Shown here: positions 1 to 8,182 of the stretch, one piece after another
Layout of the letters: every line of letters starts with the position of its first letter
Numbering within the stretch: the first letter of the stretch is position 1
Notes under the pieces: generated by a model
Database searches by the model: none
Seen by the model: the letters and a program-made list of their open reading frames with translations, nothing else
What the model was told of the DNA's origin: nothing
Made by a program: the position numbers and the translations under genes
NCBI RefSeq assembly: GCF_012273515.2
Contig: NZ_CP050975.2
Span: forward strand, 3,224,001 to 3,288,000
From: Streptomyces sp. RPA4-2
Lineage (GTDB): Bacteria; Actinomycetota; Actinomycetes; Streptomycetales; Streptomycetaceae
Reading direction: 5' to 3'
DNA: 64,000 bases

Positions 1-1505
1 GGCCGCTCGAGCCGATGGGCGGTGAACAGCTCGCGGGCCTCGCCGAGGCCATCAACCTGAAGGGCCGCGGCGGCGCGGGCTTCCCCTTCGCCAAGAAACT
101 GCGCTCGGTCGCCGAGTCGGCCATCAGCAAGGGCATCAGGCCCGTGGTGGTCGTCAACGGAAGCGAGGACGAACCCGCCTGCCGCAAGGACACGGTGCTC
201 ATCAACCGTGCCCCGCACCTCATCCTGGACGGAGCCCTGCTGGCGGCGGAGGCCATGGGCGCGCGCACCCTGGTCATCGGCGTGACGCGTGAGTCCACCC
301 AGAGGTCCATGGAGGCCGCGCTGGCCGAGCGCGGCCTGAGCGACCGGCGCGGATCGCCGCTTCGCGCGCGCGTGCAGCGCAATCCGGTACGCATGGTGAC
401 CGGGGCCGCGGCCTCGCTCATCCGCTCCATCGACGGCGGCCCGGCCATCCCGCCCGGCCGCAAGATCAGCGCGTCGCAGACCGGCGTCGGCGGCGCGCCC
501 ACGCTGCTGTCGAACGCCGAGACGTTCGCGCAGCTGGCCATCGCCGCCCGCATCGGCCCCGACCGCTACCGCAACACCGGCCTGTACGACGAGCCCGGCA
601 CCGTCATGCTCACCGTCTCCGGCGCGGTCGCGCGCCCCATGGTGATCGAGGTTCCGACCGGCGTACCGCTGCGGTACGTGCTCCAGCTCGCCGGTGCCCC
701 GCCCATGCCGCAGGGCGTGCTGACCGGCGGCTACCACGGCAAGTGGCTGGACGCGGCGACTGTCAACGAGGCGATCGTCTCGCGCAACAACCTGGACGCC
801 GTGGGCGGCGCGCTCGGCGCCGGCGCGATCCTCCCGATCACCCAGGAGACGTGCCCGCTGGGCGAGTCGCTCCGAGTGGCGCAGTGGCTGGCCGAGGAGA
901 GCGCGGGACAGTGCGGTCCCTGCTACCTCGGCCTGCCCGCCGCGGCGCGCGGTCTGGAGGACATCCTCAACGGCGGTGGTCCGGCCGCCCTGGAGGCCGT
1001 GAAGCAGGTCGCCAAGGCCGTGAAGCGACGCGGCGCGTGCTCCCACCCGGACGGCTCGGCGATGTTCATCGAGTCGACGATCAAGGCGTTCACCGACGAC
1101 CTCGCCGCGCACGTCCTCGGAAACGGGTGCGGAAGGCCCGTGGAGGGCGTTCTGCCGCTCTTCGAGGGCGGCCAGACCCCGACGGGCATCCCGGGCGGCC
1201 AGGCGCTGGAGGAGGCGGGCCCCAGCCGCCAGAAGATCTACGTCGACTGGACGCTGTGCCGCGGGCACGGCCTGTGCGCGGACATCCTTCCCGAGGTCTT
1301 CGAGCTCGGCGCGGACGGGTTCCCCACCGTCGCGCAGGCGCAGGTCCCCCGGTACGCGGAGGCGAAGGCGCTGCGGGCCGTACGCCGCTGCCCGGCGCTC
1401 GCCCTGCGCATCGAGGAGGACACCAGATCCTCCGCCCCGGCACGCAACAACCTGCCGGTGCTGTCCCAGCGCCGTGGCCGCCGGGCGCTCGGCAGCGGCC
1501 GCTGA
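1..1505 (+). CDS. NuoF-like FMN/Fe-S flavoprotein with C-terminal ferredoxin domain (5' truncated by window)
   Basis: The frame is open to the window edge and continues upstream of the first in-frame ATG (base 15), reading PLEP before MGGEQL, so the start lies outside. The NADH/FMN-binding loop GRGGAGFPFAKK is near the N-terminus, followed by a SLBB-type region. NuoF normally has a four-Cys cluster starting ESCGKCxPC. Here it reads ESAGQCGPC, so the first Cys is replaced, and the distal Cys sits in ACSHPDG. About 65 residues at the C-terminus form a small ferredoxin, with C-x5-C (CRGHGLC) and a later CP, like the 3Fe-4S ferredoxins that serve P450s. No other complex I subunits lie nearby, so it probably passes electrons between a pyridine nucleotide and an unknown partner. 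The family is clear; the substrate is not. Confidence 0.85.
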   Translation, partial: PLEPMGGEQLAGLAEAINLKGRGGAGFPFAKKLRSVAESAISKGIRPVVVVNGSEDEPACRKDTVLINRAPHLILDGALLAAEAMGARTLVIGVTRESTQRSMEAALAERGLSDRRGSPLRARVQRNPVRMVTGAAASLIRSIDGGPAIPPGRKISASQTGVGGAPTLLSNAETFAQLAIAARIGPDRYRNTGLYDEPGTVMLTVSGAVARPMVIEVPTGVPLRYVLQLAGAPPMPQGVLTGGYHGKWLDAATVNEAIVSRNNLDAVGGALGAGAILPITQETCPLGESLRVAQWLAEESAGQCGPCYLGLPAAARGLEDILNGGGPAALEAVKQVAKAVKRRGACSHPDGSAMFIESTIKAFTDDLAAHVLGNGCGRPVEGVLPLFEGGQTPTGIPGGQALEEAGPSRQKIYVDWTLCRGHGLCADILPEVFELGADGFPTVAQAQVPRYAEAKALRAVRRCPALALRIEEDTRSSAPARNNLPVLSQRRGRRALGSGR

Positions 1506-1512
1506 ACACCAC

Positions 1513-1547
1513 GAAGGCGGGCCACCCGGATCGGGTGGCCCGCCTTC
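1513..1547. terminator. Perfect 15-bp hairpin, bidirectional terminator
   Basis: Bases 1513-1527 (GAAGGCGGGCCACCC) pair perfectly with 1533-1547 across a 5-base loop. The hairpin lies 8 bp after the flavoprotein stop and 9 bp from the 3' end of the convergent tRNA-Ala, so it can serve both. Confidence 0.8.
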
Positions 1548-1555
1548 AGATCCTG

Positions 1556-1628
1556 TGGAGCTAAGGAGAATTGAACTCCTGACCTCCTGCATGCCATGCA
1601 GGCGCTCTACCAACTGAGCTATAGCCCC
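1556..1628 (-). tRNA. tRNA-Ala (GGC), copy 1
   Basis: On the minus strand GGGGCTA opens the acceptor stem and pairs with TAGCTCC. The D arm has AGCTCAGTTGGTAGAGC. The anticodon stem CCTGC/GCAGG encloses loop ATGGCAT with anticodon GGC, and the T arm contains TTCAATT. The gene is 73 nt including discriminator A; CCA is not encoded. An identical copy lies 2 kb away at 3625-3697. Confidence 0.97.
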
Positions 1629-1738
1629 TTGTTCTGCTCCGCCCGGTCTCCCCGGCGGCGAAGCAAACATTACACGGTCCTCCCCGTGCACCACCAAATC
1701 GATTCCGCACCGCTCGGACAATACGGACATGCGGGATA

Positions 1739-2935
1739 GTGTCGGACTCCGTGACCGTGATCGCCCTCCCCCGTGTCCGCCGCCACGCGTCCGTCGCCCT
1801 GGGGGTATGCCTGTTGTCGTTCGCCGCCTTCTGGTGCGCGCAACGGGCCGCGCACGTGTCGATGATCGACCTGACGGTGTACCGGGCGGAGGGCGCGACC
1901 GTCCGCGCGGGCGGCGACCTCTACGCGCTGCGCACGACCGAGGCCCATCTGCCCACCACCTACCCGCCGTTCGCCGCCCTGCTGTTCACACCGCTGACCC
2001 TGCTGGACACGGCGGACCTGCAAACGCTCGCGACGGCCGGGAACCTGGCCCTTCTCGTGGTGTTCGTGTCGCTCTCGCTGCGGCTCGTCGGCCACGCGCG
2101 CGTGGAGAGCGTGTGGTGGACGTCGGCGGCGGCCGTGTGGTGCGAGCCGGTGTGGACGACGCTGCGCTACGGGCAGGTCAACCTGCTGCTCGGTGCGCTG
2201 GTGCTGTGGGACCTGACCGGACGTCCCGTACGGCGCTGGGCCGGGGCGGGCATCGGGATCGCCGCGGCCGTCAAACTGACCCCGGCGCTCTTCGCGGTGT
2301 TCCTGCTGGCCGCCGGCCTCGTGGAACACGCGCGCCGGGGCCGCGGAGGCCCCTGGCTGCGCCATGCGCGCGGGGCGGCCGTCGCGTTCACCGGGGCGAC
2401 GCTGCTCGCGGCCGCCGTCCTGCCGTACGACTCGTGGCGCTTCTGGAGCCGGATGGTGTTCGAGACGGGCCGGGTCGGGCTGGTGGAGGACACCGCGAAC
2501 CAGTCGCTGCGCGGGGTCCTGGCCCGGCTGTCGCACAGCGCGCACCCCGGCCCGTGGTGGATCGCCGCGGCAGCCGTGGTGGGGGCTCTGGGCCTCACGG
2601 CCGCCGTGGCCGCGGAACTGCGTGGGCTGCGGGCCTGGGCGGTGGCCGCCTGCGCGGTGACGGCGCTGCTGGTCAGTCCGGTGTCGTGGTCGCACCACTG
2701 GGTGTGGTGCGTGCCGATGACGCTGCTCCTGGCGACCCGCGGGAGGATGTCCGCCGTCGCCACCGCCGTGGCCTTCTGCTCGTACGCGCTGTGGTGGGTA
2801 CCGCACGGCCCCGGCCGGCTCGAACTCCACCAGAACGGCGTCCAGTCGGCGCTGTCGGCCCTCTACGCCGGAGCCGGCTGCGCCTTCCTGGCCCTTCTCG
2901 GGGTCAGGCTGTCGCGAACGAGTAGAACCGCTTGA
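1739..2935 (+). CDS. GT87-family (DUF2029) polyprenol-phosphate-dependent glycosyltransferase
   Basis: A 398-residue polytopic membrane protein with about ten hydrophobic segments. The first extracytoplasmic loop carries the GT-C/GT87 signature: DLTVYRAEG, then GGDLYALR and the TYPP motif. This family (PimE-like mannosyltransferases) transfers a sugar, usually mannose, from a polyprenyl-phosphate donor to a surface glycan or lipid on the outer face of the membrane. The GTG start at 1739 has only a weak ribosome-binding site. The 3' end overlaps the convergent small gene ending at 2904 by 32 bp. No partner gene identifies its acceptor. Confidence 0.85.
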   Translation: MSDSVTVIALPRVRRHASVALGVCLLSFAAFWCAQRAAHVSMIDLTVYRAEGATVRAGGDLYALRTTEAHLPTTYPPFAALLFTPLTLLDTADLQTLATAGNLALLVVFVSLSLRLVGHARVESVWWTSAAAVWCEPVWTTLRYGQVNLLLGALVLWDLTGRPVRRWAGAGIGIAAAVKLTPALFAVFLLAAGLVEHARRGRGGPWLRHARGAAVAFTGATLLAAAVLPYDSWRFWSRMVFETGRVGLVEDTANQSLRGVLARLSHSAHPGPWWIAAAAVVGALGLTAAVAAELRGLRAWAVAACAVTALLVSPVSWSHHWVWCVPMTLLLATRGRMSAVATAVAFCSYALWWVPHGPGRLELHQNGVQSALSALYAGAGCAFLALLGVRLSRTSRTA

Positions 2936-3137
2936 GCGTGCAGTGCTCGTCCAGGAGCCGCCCGTAGATCGGCTCGCCCTCCAGCTCGCGGTACGTCTCG
3001 ATCGGGTCGCCTTTTATGATCAGCGCCCGCGCGCACTCCTCGCACCAGTACTGGTAGTCGTGGTTGACCGGTTCCATGTCGCGGACGATGGGCGTACCAC
3101 TGCCGCACCAATCGCACTTTCGCCTGTGTGCACCCAT
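2904..3137 (-). CDS. 77-residue putative zinc-ribbon protein
   Basis: A small soluble protein with two CxxC knuckles, CDWC near residue 9 and CEEC near residue 32, and a basic N-terminus (MGAHRRK), suggesting a treble-clef or zinc-ribbon fold. It starts 3 bp after the stop of the 57-residue gene at 3141-3314, so the two probably form one transcript. Its last codons overlap the end of the convergent GT87 gene. No function is recognised. It looks like the small conserved hypotheticals typical of Streptomyces. Confidence 0.7.
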   Translation of the reverse strand: MGAHRRKCDWCGSGTPIVRDMEPVNHDYQYWCEECARALIIKGDPIETYRELEGEPIYGRLLDEHCTLKRFYSFATA

Positions 3138-3140
3138 CGA

Positions 3141-3314
3141 TCAGCTCCAGCTGTGGCCGCAGGCCGTGCACACGTAGGAGATCCCGCCGCTGTCGCCGAG
3201 GACCTGGGCGATGTGGACGGATCCGCGGGAAGGACAGTCGAGGCGAGTGGCTCTTCCACGTTTCGGTGCCACTTCGAGAAGGTCGTGGACCTCCTCGAGG
3301 ATGCTCGCAGGCAT
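3141..3314 (-). CDS. 57-residue hypothetical protein with C-terminal CxxC
   Basis: Found by reading the minus strand upstream of the 77-residue gene: ATG at 3314, stop at 3141. The product starts MPASILEEVHDLLEVAPKRG, has a single Cys at residue 27 and ends YVCTACGHSWS. That gives three Cys and a terminal CxxCGHxW knuckle of the kind seen in rubredoxin-like or zinc-ribbon ends. The 3-bp gap to the next gene and the shared cysteine knuckles suggest that the two small proteins act together. Function unknown. Confidence 0.6.
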   Translation of the reverse strand: MPASILEEVHDLLEVAPKRGRATRLDCPSRGSVHIAQVLGDSGGISYVCTACGHSWS

Positions 3315-3559
3315 CGCTTCTCCCTCCCGTCGGGCCGCGCCCCCTTCCGGCCGTTTGATTCTGCCACGGCCGGAGCAATACGGTCAGCGACGCCTTCGTA
3401 CCAGTCCGGACACGGCACCCGACGTAGCCGTCGCGGCCAGCGCATACGTGCACATGAGGAGCGCGTCCGCAGAGGTATACGCCCCCGGGGGCCCAAGTGA
3501 CTCAAGCCGGTTCAAGAAGAGTGTGCCGAAGGTCGCGCGGCGGCCGGGGCACACAAAAA

Positions 3560-3584
3560 ATCCCGCCCCCTCAGGGGACGGGAT
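3560..3584 (-). terminator. Rho-independent terminator of tRNA-Ala copy 2
   Basis: On the minus strand the stem ATCCCG-TCCCC / GGGGG-CGGGAT with a short loop is followed at once by TTTTTT (complement of 3555-3560). This is a textbook intrinsic terminator, unusual for its U-tract in this GC-rich DNA. It lies 40 bp downstream of the tRNA at 3625-3697. Confidence 0.85.
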
Positions 3585-3624
3585 CTTCTTCACCGATCTT
3601 CGACGACTCAGAAGAGTCAATCTG

Positions 3625-3697
3625 TGGAGCTAAGGAGAATTGAACTCCTGACCTCCTGCATGCCATGCAGGCGCTCTACCAACTGAGCTATAGCCCC
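3625..3697 (-). tRNA. tRNA-Ala (GGC), copy 2
   Basis: Identical over all 73 nt to the tRNA at 1556-1628, including acceptor GGGGCTA/TAGCTCC, anticodon GGC in loop ATGGCAT and no encoded CCA. A few flanking bases are also conserved (CAAGGGG on the 5' side), while more distant flanks differ. This points to an old local duplication. Confidence 0.97.
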
Positions 3698-3813
3698 TTG
3701 CGTTCTTCCCGCCCTGCGGGGCGAACAAGAAGAACTTTAGCCTGCGACCTGCCGGAAAGTGAAATCCGGTCCCGACGGGTCCACGGGACCGGACAGAGGG
3801 CCGCCCGATCCGC

Positions 3814-4476
3814 TCAGTCGTCGTCTCCGAGCACCGGCTCCGGCAGCGTGCCGGCGTTGTGCTCCAGCAGTCGCCAGCCCCGCGCGCCCCGTCCGAGGAC
3901 GGACCAGCAGCAGTTGGAGAGGCCGCCGAGACTCTCCCAGTGCTGCGACTCGAGGCCGAGCAGACGCCCGATGGTCGTACGGATCGTGCCGCCGTGACTG
4001 ACGACCACGAGGGTGCCGTCCTCGGGGAGTTTGTCGGCGTGCCGCAGCACCACGGGAGCGGCGCGGTCGGCGACCTCGGACTCCAGTTCGCCCCCGCCGC
4101 GGCGCACGGGCTCGCCGCGCTTCCAGGCGGCGTACTCGTCGCCGTACCGGCCGAGGATCTCCTCGTGCGTCAGGCCCTGCCAGACGCCCGCGTAGGTCTC
4201 CCGCAGGGCCTCGTCGTGGGTGACGTCCAGGCCGGTGAGCCCGGCCAGCTCGGCGGCCGTGGCGGCGGCGCGCCGGAGGTCCGAGGCGACGATCGCGTCG
4301 GGCTCCAGCGAGGCGAGCAGCCGGGCGGCGCGCCGGGCCTGGCCGATGCCGGTCTCGGTGAGCTCGACGTCCGTGGAGCCCTGGAAGCGGCTCTCCACGT
4401 TCCAGGAGGTCTGGCCGTGCCGCCACAGGATGACGCGGCGGCCCCGGCCCGGCTTCCTGCCGGCCTCGGCGGTCAC
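3814..4476 (-). CDS. Histidine phosphatase family protein (phosphoglycerate-mutase-like)
   Basis: A 220-residue protein of the branch-1 histidine phosphatases. The phosphohistidine motif is WRHGQTSWN (His about residue 20), followed by the catalytic-acid region LRETYAGVW and the second histidine in VVSHGGTIRT. The GTG start forms a GTGA overlap with the rsfS stop and has a strong GGAGG 7 bp upstream, so the two genes are translationally coupled. The frame stays open further upstream, but that part is rsfS read in another frame. Family members act on small phosphate esters. The real substrate is unknown, and glycolytic mutase activity should not be assumed. Confidence 0.9.
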   Translation of the reverse strand: MTAEAGRKPGRGRRVILWRHGQTSWNVESRFQGSTDVELTETGIGQARRAARLLASLEPDAIVASDLRRAAATAAELAGLTGLDVTHDEALRETYAGVWQGLTHEEILGRYGDEYAAWKRGEPVRRGGGELESEVADRAAPVVLRHADKLPEDGTLVVVSHGGTIRTTIGRLLGLESQHWESLGGLSNCCWSVLGRGARGWRLLEHNAGTLPEPVLGDDD

Positions 4477-4916
4477 CGCAGCTCCTCCAGTTCGGCGGAG
4501 TCCTCCTCGGCGCGCAGCTTGGAGTGCTCGGCGGTCTTGCCGCGGGTGGCCTTGGCGTCGGCCGGCAGATCCAGCTCGGGGCAGTCCTTCCAGAGCCGCT
4601 CCAGCGCGTAGAAGACGCGCTCCTCGCTGTGCTGGACGTGTACGACGATGTCGACGTAGTCGAGCAGCACCCAGCGGGCCTCGCGGTCGCCCTCGCGGCG
4701 CACCGGCTTGACGCCGAGCTCCTTGCTCAGGCGCTCCTCGATCTCGTCGACGATCGACTTGACCTGGCGGTCGTTGGGTGCGGACGCCAGCAGGAAGGCG
4801 TCGGTGATCGAGAGCACATCGCTGACGTCGTAGGCGATGATGTCGTGCGCGAGCTTGTCGGCGGCCGCCTGTGCGGCGGTGTTGATGAGCTCGATGGAGC
4901 GGTCCGTGGCGGTCAC
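4473..4916 (-). CDS. rsfS: Ribosome silencing factor RsfS (Iojap/DUF143)
   Basis: A 147-residue Iojap-family protein. The characteristic core runs from VSDVLSITDAFLLASAPNDRQ through VKPVRREGDREARWVLLDY to VVHVQHSEERVFYALERLW. The family binds ribosomal protein uL14 and blocks joining of the subunits during starvation. The acidic, lysine-rich tail after about residue 115 is typical of actinobacterial members. It sits between the LCP-like gene (upstream) and the coupled phosphatase (downstream), close to nadD, which is the usual bacterial context. Confidence 0.95.
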   Translation of the reverse strand: MTATDRSIELINTAAQAAADKLAHDIIAYDVSDVLSITDAFLLASAPNDRQVKSIVDEIEERLSKELGVKPVRREGDREARWVLLDYVDIVVHVQHSEERVFYALERLWKDCPELDLPADAKATRGKTAEHSKLRAEEDSAELEELR

Positions 4917-5067
4917 TACGCGGCTTTCCGTCGGCGGTCAGTAATGACTCAAGGGTCTCACGGACAGCCGAGGGCACCCCACGCGTTTCCGCGGCCGTGC
5001 CCCAAAAGCCCCGGAGCACGGCCGCGGACACCTCGTGATCGCGGCCGTCACCGCCGATCACGCGGAG

Positions 5068-6981
5068 TCACCCGGTCGAGGTACTCACCTTGTAGTCCTG
5101 GCCCAGGACCACGGAGACGTCCGCGTTGGACGTCGCCTTGCCCTTCTTCACGGCACTGGCCGGCAGGCCCAGGGTCTTCGCCACCTCGACGGCGTCGTTC
5201 TTCTTGGCGGCGTCGGCGTAGGTGATCTGGGACACGCTCTGTGCCGCGGCGGCGGTGCCGGAGTCCAGGAAGGTGTAGCCGCCGTTGACCAGGACGACGC
5301 GGGCCTTCTCCGTGGCGGACTTCACTCCGGTGGCGTTCCTGATGCCGACACGGACGGCGGCGCCGGCGTCGGGGCTCTTCGCGGTACCGCCGAGCACGTC
5401 CTTGACCACGGTGTCGGTGGCGCTCTCGCTCAGGGTGCCGTCCTGCTGCACGGGCAGCAGCGCCGTCTTGTAGTCGCCGCCCTTGGCGAGGTCGGCGAGC
5501 TTGGCGAGGAAGACGCCGAGGTCCTGGTCGGTCAGCGGCGGGTCGAGGATCTGCGCGAGGGTCTGCACGGTGGTCGTCGCGGCCTGCTTGTCGGACGACA
5601 GCTTGCGCAACACGCCCTGCATGACCTGCCCGAACCGCTCCAGCTGGGCGTTCTGGGCCTCGCCGGGGGCGCGGTAGGTCGCGTAGGCGACGGCCGCCTT
5701 GCCGCTGAGGGTCTGGTCCTCGCCCTTCTTCACGAGGGGCGGCTCGCCCTTCTTCTTGGCGTCCGGGTCGGGCACGGCGGTGTCGGTGGTGATGTCGATG
5801 TTGCCGACGAGTTCGACGAGGTTGCTGAGATAGGGGGTGTCGAGACGCCAGGTGCCCTGGATGTCGGTCCCCAGCACCGTGTCGATCGCGTCCTGCGTCC
5901 CGGAGGAACCGTCGTCGTCGACGGACTTGGCGAGCGTGGTCGTCGAACCGTCGTCGCCCGTCAGGGCAAGGGAGTTGGGCAGCAGGACGGTGGTGCCCCG
6001 CTTGGTCGTCGTGTTGTCGACGAGCAGCGCGGTGGAGGTGCCGCCGCCCTTCGTGTCGTGCAGGTGGACGACGAGGACGTCGCGGTTCTGGGCGCTCGAC
6101 GCCGTCGTCGCGGCGGGCTTGTCGTGCGAGGAGGTGCCGGGCAGCTTGCCCGCGTACCAGAGGTAGCCGACACCGCCGACCACGACGAGGGCGAACACCA
6201 CGACCAGGGCGACGATCCGGCCGCGGGCACGGCGGCGGGCCTCCTCGCGGCGTTCGGTGCGGTTCTCGGTGAACTTCAGCCAGTCGATGACGTCCTCGGA
6301 CTCGGCTTCCTGCTCCTCGACGAACGCGAACTGCTCGGTGCGGTAGTCCCGGTCGGCCCGCGGCCCGCCGTCCTCCGTGGGGCCCGCCTGCTGCGGGATG
6401 TACGCGGTCTGCTCGGCGACCCGCGGCTGCTGCCCGGTGCTCGCGGCACCGGCCGTGCCCGGGGTCTGCCCGTCGTATCCGCCGTACCCGGCGTGCCCGT
6501 CCTGGGCCGCCCGGCCGGTCTGCACCGGCCGGCCCGGCTGAGCCGTCCGACCCGCCCGGCCCATCCGTCCGTTCTGCCCGCCGCGCTCGGTCTGCGTCGT
6601 GTGCGCCGACTGGGCCGTGTGGGGAGGCTGGGGCGTCCGGGCCGACTGCCCGTAGGGGTCGTACGCCGTATCCGCCCCGTCGGGAGCGGACGCGCCGGCT
6701 CCGTACGGGTCGTAGGGGTCGTACGCGGGGACGGACGCCTGCTGACCGGTGTCGTAGGAGGACGCCGGCTGCCGGCCGGTGTCGTAGCCCGTCCCGCCGT
6801 TCGCGTACGGGTCGTAGCCGTAGCCCTGGGACTGCTGGGGCTGTTGGGGCTGCGCGTACGGGTCGTAGTTCTGCTGGGACGGCTGGGGCGGCACCTGCCG
6901 GTACACAGGCTGCCCGAACTCGTCGTAGCCGACGAGCTCGTACTGGTCGCCGCCCGCGTATCCGTCGTATCGGTCGTTCAC
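5068..6981 (-). CDS. LCP (LytR-CpsA-Psr)-like membrane protein with LytR_C domain
   Basis: 637 residues from a GTG start 16 bp after nadD; the frame stays open a little upstream into nadD. Residues 1-200 are low-complexity and cytoplasmic, rich in Gln, Tyr and Gly, with repeated YDPY units. One membrane helix follows (RIVALVVVFALVVVGGVGYL, about residue 260), then an LCP-like domain and a C-terminal LytR_C domain (from AAVRVGIRNATG). The LCP family attaches glycopolymers to peptidoglycan. The usual R-x-D-T and I-P-R-D signatures are missing here, where the sequence reads GTSTALLVDN and LPNSL. By position this is the counterpart of S. coelicolor SCO2578 (described as PdtA), recalled from memory. 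Catalytic competence is doubtful. Confidence 0.8.
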   Translation of the reverse strand: MNDRYDGYAGGDQYELVGYDEFGQPVYRQVPPQPSQQNYDPYAQPQQPQQSQGYGYDPYANGGTGYDTGRQPASSYDTGQQASVPAYDPYDPYGAGASAPDGADTAYDPYGQSARTPQPPHTAQSAHTTQTERGGQNGRMGRAGRTAQPGRPVQTGRAAQDGHAGYGGYDGQTPGTAGAASTGQQPRVAEQTAYIPQQAGPTEDGGPRADRDYRTEQFAFVEEQEAESEDVIDWLKFTENRTERREEARRRARGRIVALVVVFALVVVGGVGYLWYAGKLPGTSSHDKPAATTASSAQNRDVLVVHLHDTKGGGTSTALLVDNTTTKRGTTVLLPNSLALTGDDGSTTTLAKSVDDDGSSGTQDAIDTVLGTDIQGTWRLDTPYLSNLVELVGNIDITTDTAVPDPDAKKKGEPPLVKKGEDQTLSGKAAVAYATYRAPGEAQNAQLERFGQVMQGVLRKLSSDKQAATTTVQTLAQILDPPLTDQDLGVFLAKLADLAKGGDYKTALLPVQQDGTLSESATDTVVKDVLGGTAKSPDAGAAVRVGIRNATGVKSATEKARVVLVNGGYTFLDSGTAAAAQSVSQITYADAAKKNDAVEVAKTLGLPASAVKKGKATSNADVSVVLGQDYKVSTSTG

Positions 6982-6997
6982 CGGTGCCCCTCTCGGC

Positions 6998-7720
6998 TCA
7001 CTCGCCGCGGTACAGCTCACGCTTGTCGATGTAGCGCACTACACCGTCCGGCACCAGATACCAGACGGGATCTCCCCTGCCGACCCTCGCACGACAGTCT
7101 GTCGACGAGATGGCGAGCGCGGGAACCTCGACGAGCGAGACCCCGCCCTCGGGCAGCCCGGGGTCGGTCAGGGTGTGGCCTGGCCGGGTGACTCCGATGA
7201 AGTGCGCGAGGGAGAACAGTTCTTCCGCGTACCGCCAGGTGAGGATCTGGCCGAGCGCGTCGGCGCCGGTGATGAAGAACAGGTCGGCGTCGGGGTTGAG
7301 AGCGCGCAGGTCGCGCAGGGTGTCCGTGGTGTAGGTCGGTCCGCCGCGGTCGATGTCGATGCGGCTCACCGAGAACTGCGGGTTCTCGGCGGTCGCGATG
7401 ACCGTCATCAGATACCGGTCCTCGGCCAGGGAGACCTTCCGGTCGGTCTTCTGCCACGGCTGCCCGGTCGGTACGAAGATCACCTCGTCGAGGTGGAACT
7501 GCGCGGCGACCTCGCTGGCCGCCACCAGGTGCCCGTGGTGGATCGGGTCGAACGTCCCGCCCATCACGCCGAGACGGCGCTTGCCGGGAGTCGAGGGGCC
7601 GTTGCGGCGGCCGGTCGTCAGCCGGCTCACGCCGCCACGCACCGCGCCACCCGCGGCGTCACCGACGGAGCCGCTCTCCGAGTCACTCGCCGGACCGGTA
7701 GGCATGTCCTGCTCTCCCAT
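6998..7720 (-). CDS. nadD: Nicotinate-nucleotide adenylyltransferase
   Basis: The nucleotidyltransferase signature [12 protein letters not shown] is followed by [19 protein letters not shown] and the late ISSTDCRAR motif, all diagnostic of NadD. NadD makes deamido-NAD from nicotinate mononucleotide and ATP. The N-terminal 50 residues before the core are an extension common in Streptomyces. ATG at 7720 is used here, but ATG at 7705 (MPTGPAS) has a good GGGAG site ahead of it and is equally likely. The gene lies upstream of the LCP-like gene and rsfS in one transcript direction. Confidence 0.95.
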   Translation of the reverse strand: MGEQDMPTGPASDSESGSVGDAAGGAVRGGVSRLTTGRRNGPSTPGKRRLGVMGGTFDPIHHGHLVAASEVAAQFHLDEVIFVPTGQPWQKTDRKVSLAEDRYLMTVIATAENPQFSVSRIDIDRGGPTYTTDTLRDLRALNPDADLFFITGADALGQILTWRYAEELFSLAHFIGVTRPGHTLTDPGLPEGGVSLVEVPALAISSTDCRARVGRGDPVWYLVPDGVVRYIDKRELYRGE

Positions 7721-7799
7721 GCGTGCAGACCCTACCGGCCCGGTCGACGGGCTCCGCCCGACAGGGGTCCCGGAGACGGCCGCGGATGACTGAAAGGGC

Positions 7800-7964
7800 T
7801 CAGCGGTCGCGGTTGAAGCGCGTCGTGATCCACAGCAGCAGGAGCAGGACGAAGAGGGCGCCGCCGCCGGTCAGGAACGGGCTGAGGCTCTCGTGGTTAC
7901 CACCGTGCTCCTCGCCCTCGGCGGCAAGAGTGACCAACTGTGCGGCAGTGCTGTGGAAGCTCAT
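7800..7964 (-). CDS. 54-residue small membrane protein
   Basis: Starts [20 protein letters not shown] and has one hydrophobic helix ([13 protein letters not shown]) just before the end FNRDR. The frame is open further upstream, but that stretch runs through a dispersed repeat (7982-8024) and is not likely to be coding. One membrane span, His- and Glu-rich N-terminal side outside and basic tail inside by the positive-inside rule. Function unknown. It precedes nadD on the same strand. Confidence 0.6.
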   Translation of the reverse strand: MSFHSTAAQLVTLAAEGEEHGGNHESLSPFLTGGGALFVLLLLLWITTRFNRDR

Positions 7965-7981
7965 CTCGGCAGGACCTATCC

Positions 7982-8024
7982 GATGGGGGTCCCCCCGCTC
8001 GAGCGGAGTCGAGAGTGGGGGAGG
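7982..8024. repeat. 43-bp dispersed intergenic repeat, copy 1
   Basis: The segment GATGGGGGTCCCCCCGCTCG and its continuation through 8024 matches 13431-13473 with 4 differences in 43 bp. It contains short inverted parts (CTCGAGCG, CGAGAGTGGGGGAG). Elements like this recur between genes in Streptomyces chromosomes. Confidence 0.75.
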
Positions 8025-8182
8025 GCGGGATAACGACGTCGGCCCATCGTAAGCGGGTGCCCCGGCCGCGATCACGCCGACTCCGCCGTTGGGGAAGCCG
8101 GTTGCCGCGCGCGACGGTCACCGGCACCCCGTACGACGGTCACGGCGCTGGTTCTCCCGGCGCCGGGCGCCCCGCGCTGAGC

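Noticed and set aside
3384..3620. Small minus-strand frame next to tRNA-Ala copy 2
   Set aside because: It reads through the tRNA's intrinsic terminator hairpin and U-tract, so it is not a plausible gene.
5035..7191. 718-codon plus-strand open frame
   Set aside because: Antisense of the LCP-like gene; composition is Gly/Val/Leu/Arg low-complexity and no domain can be read.
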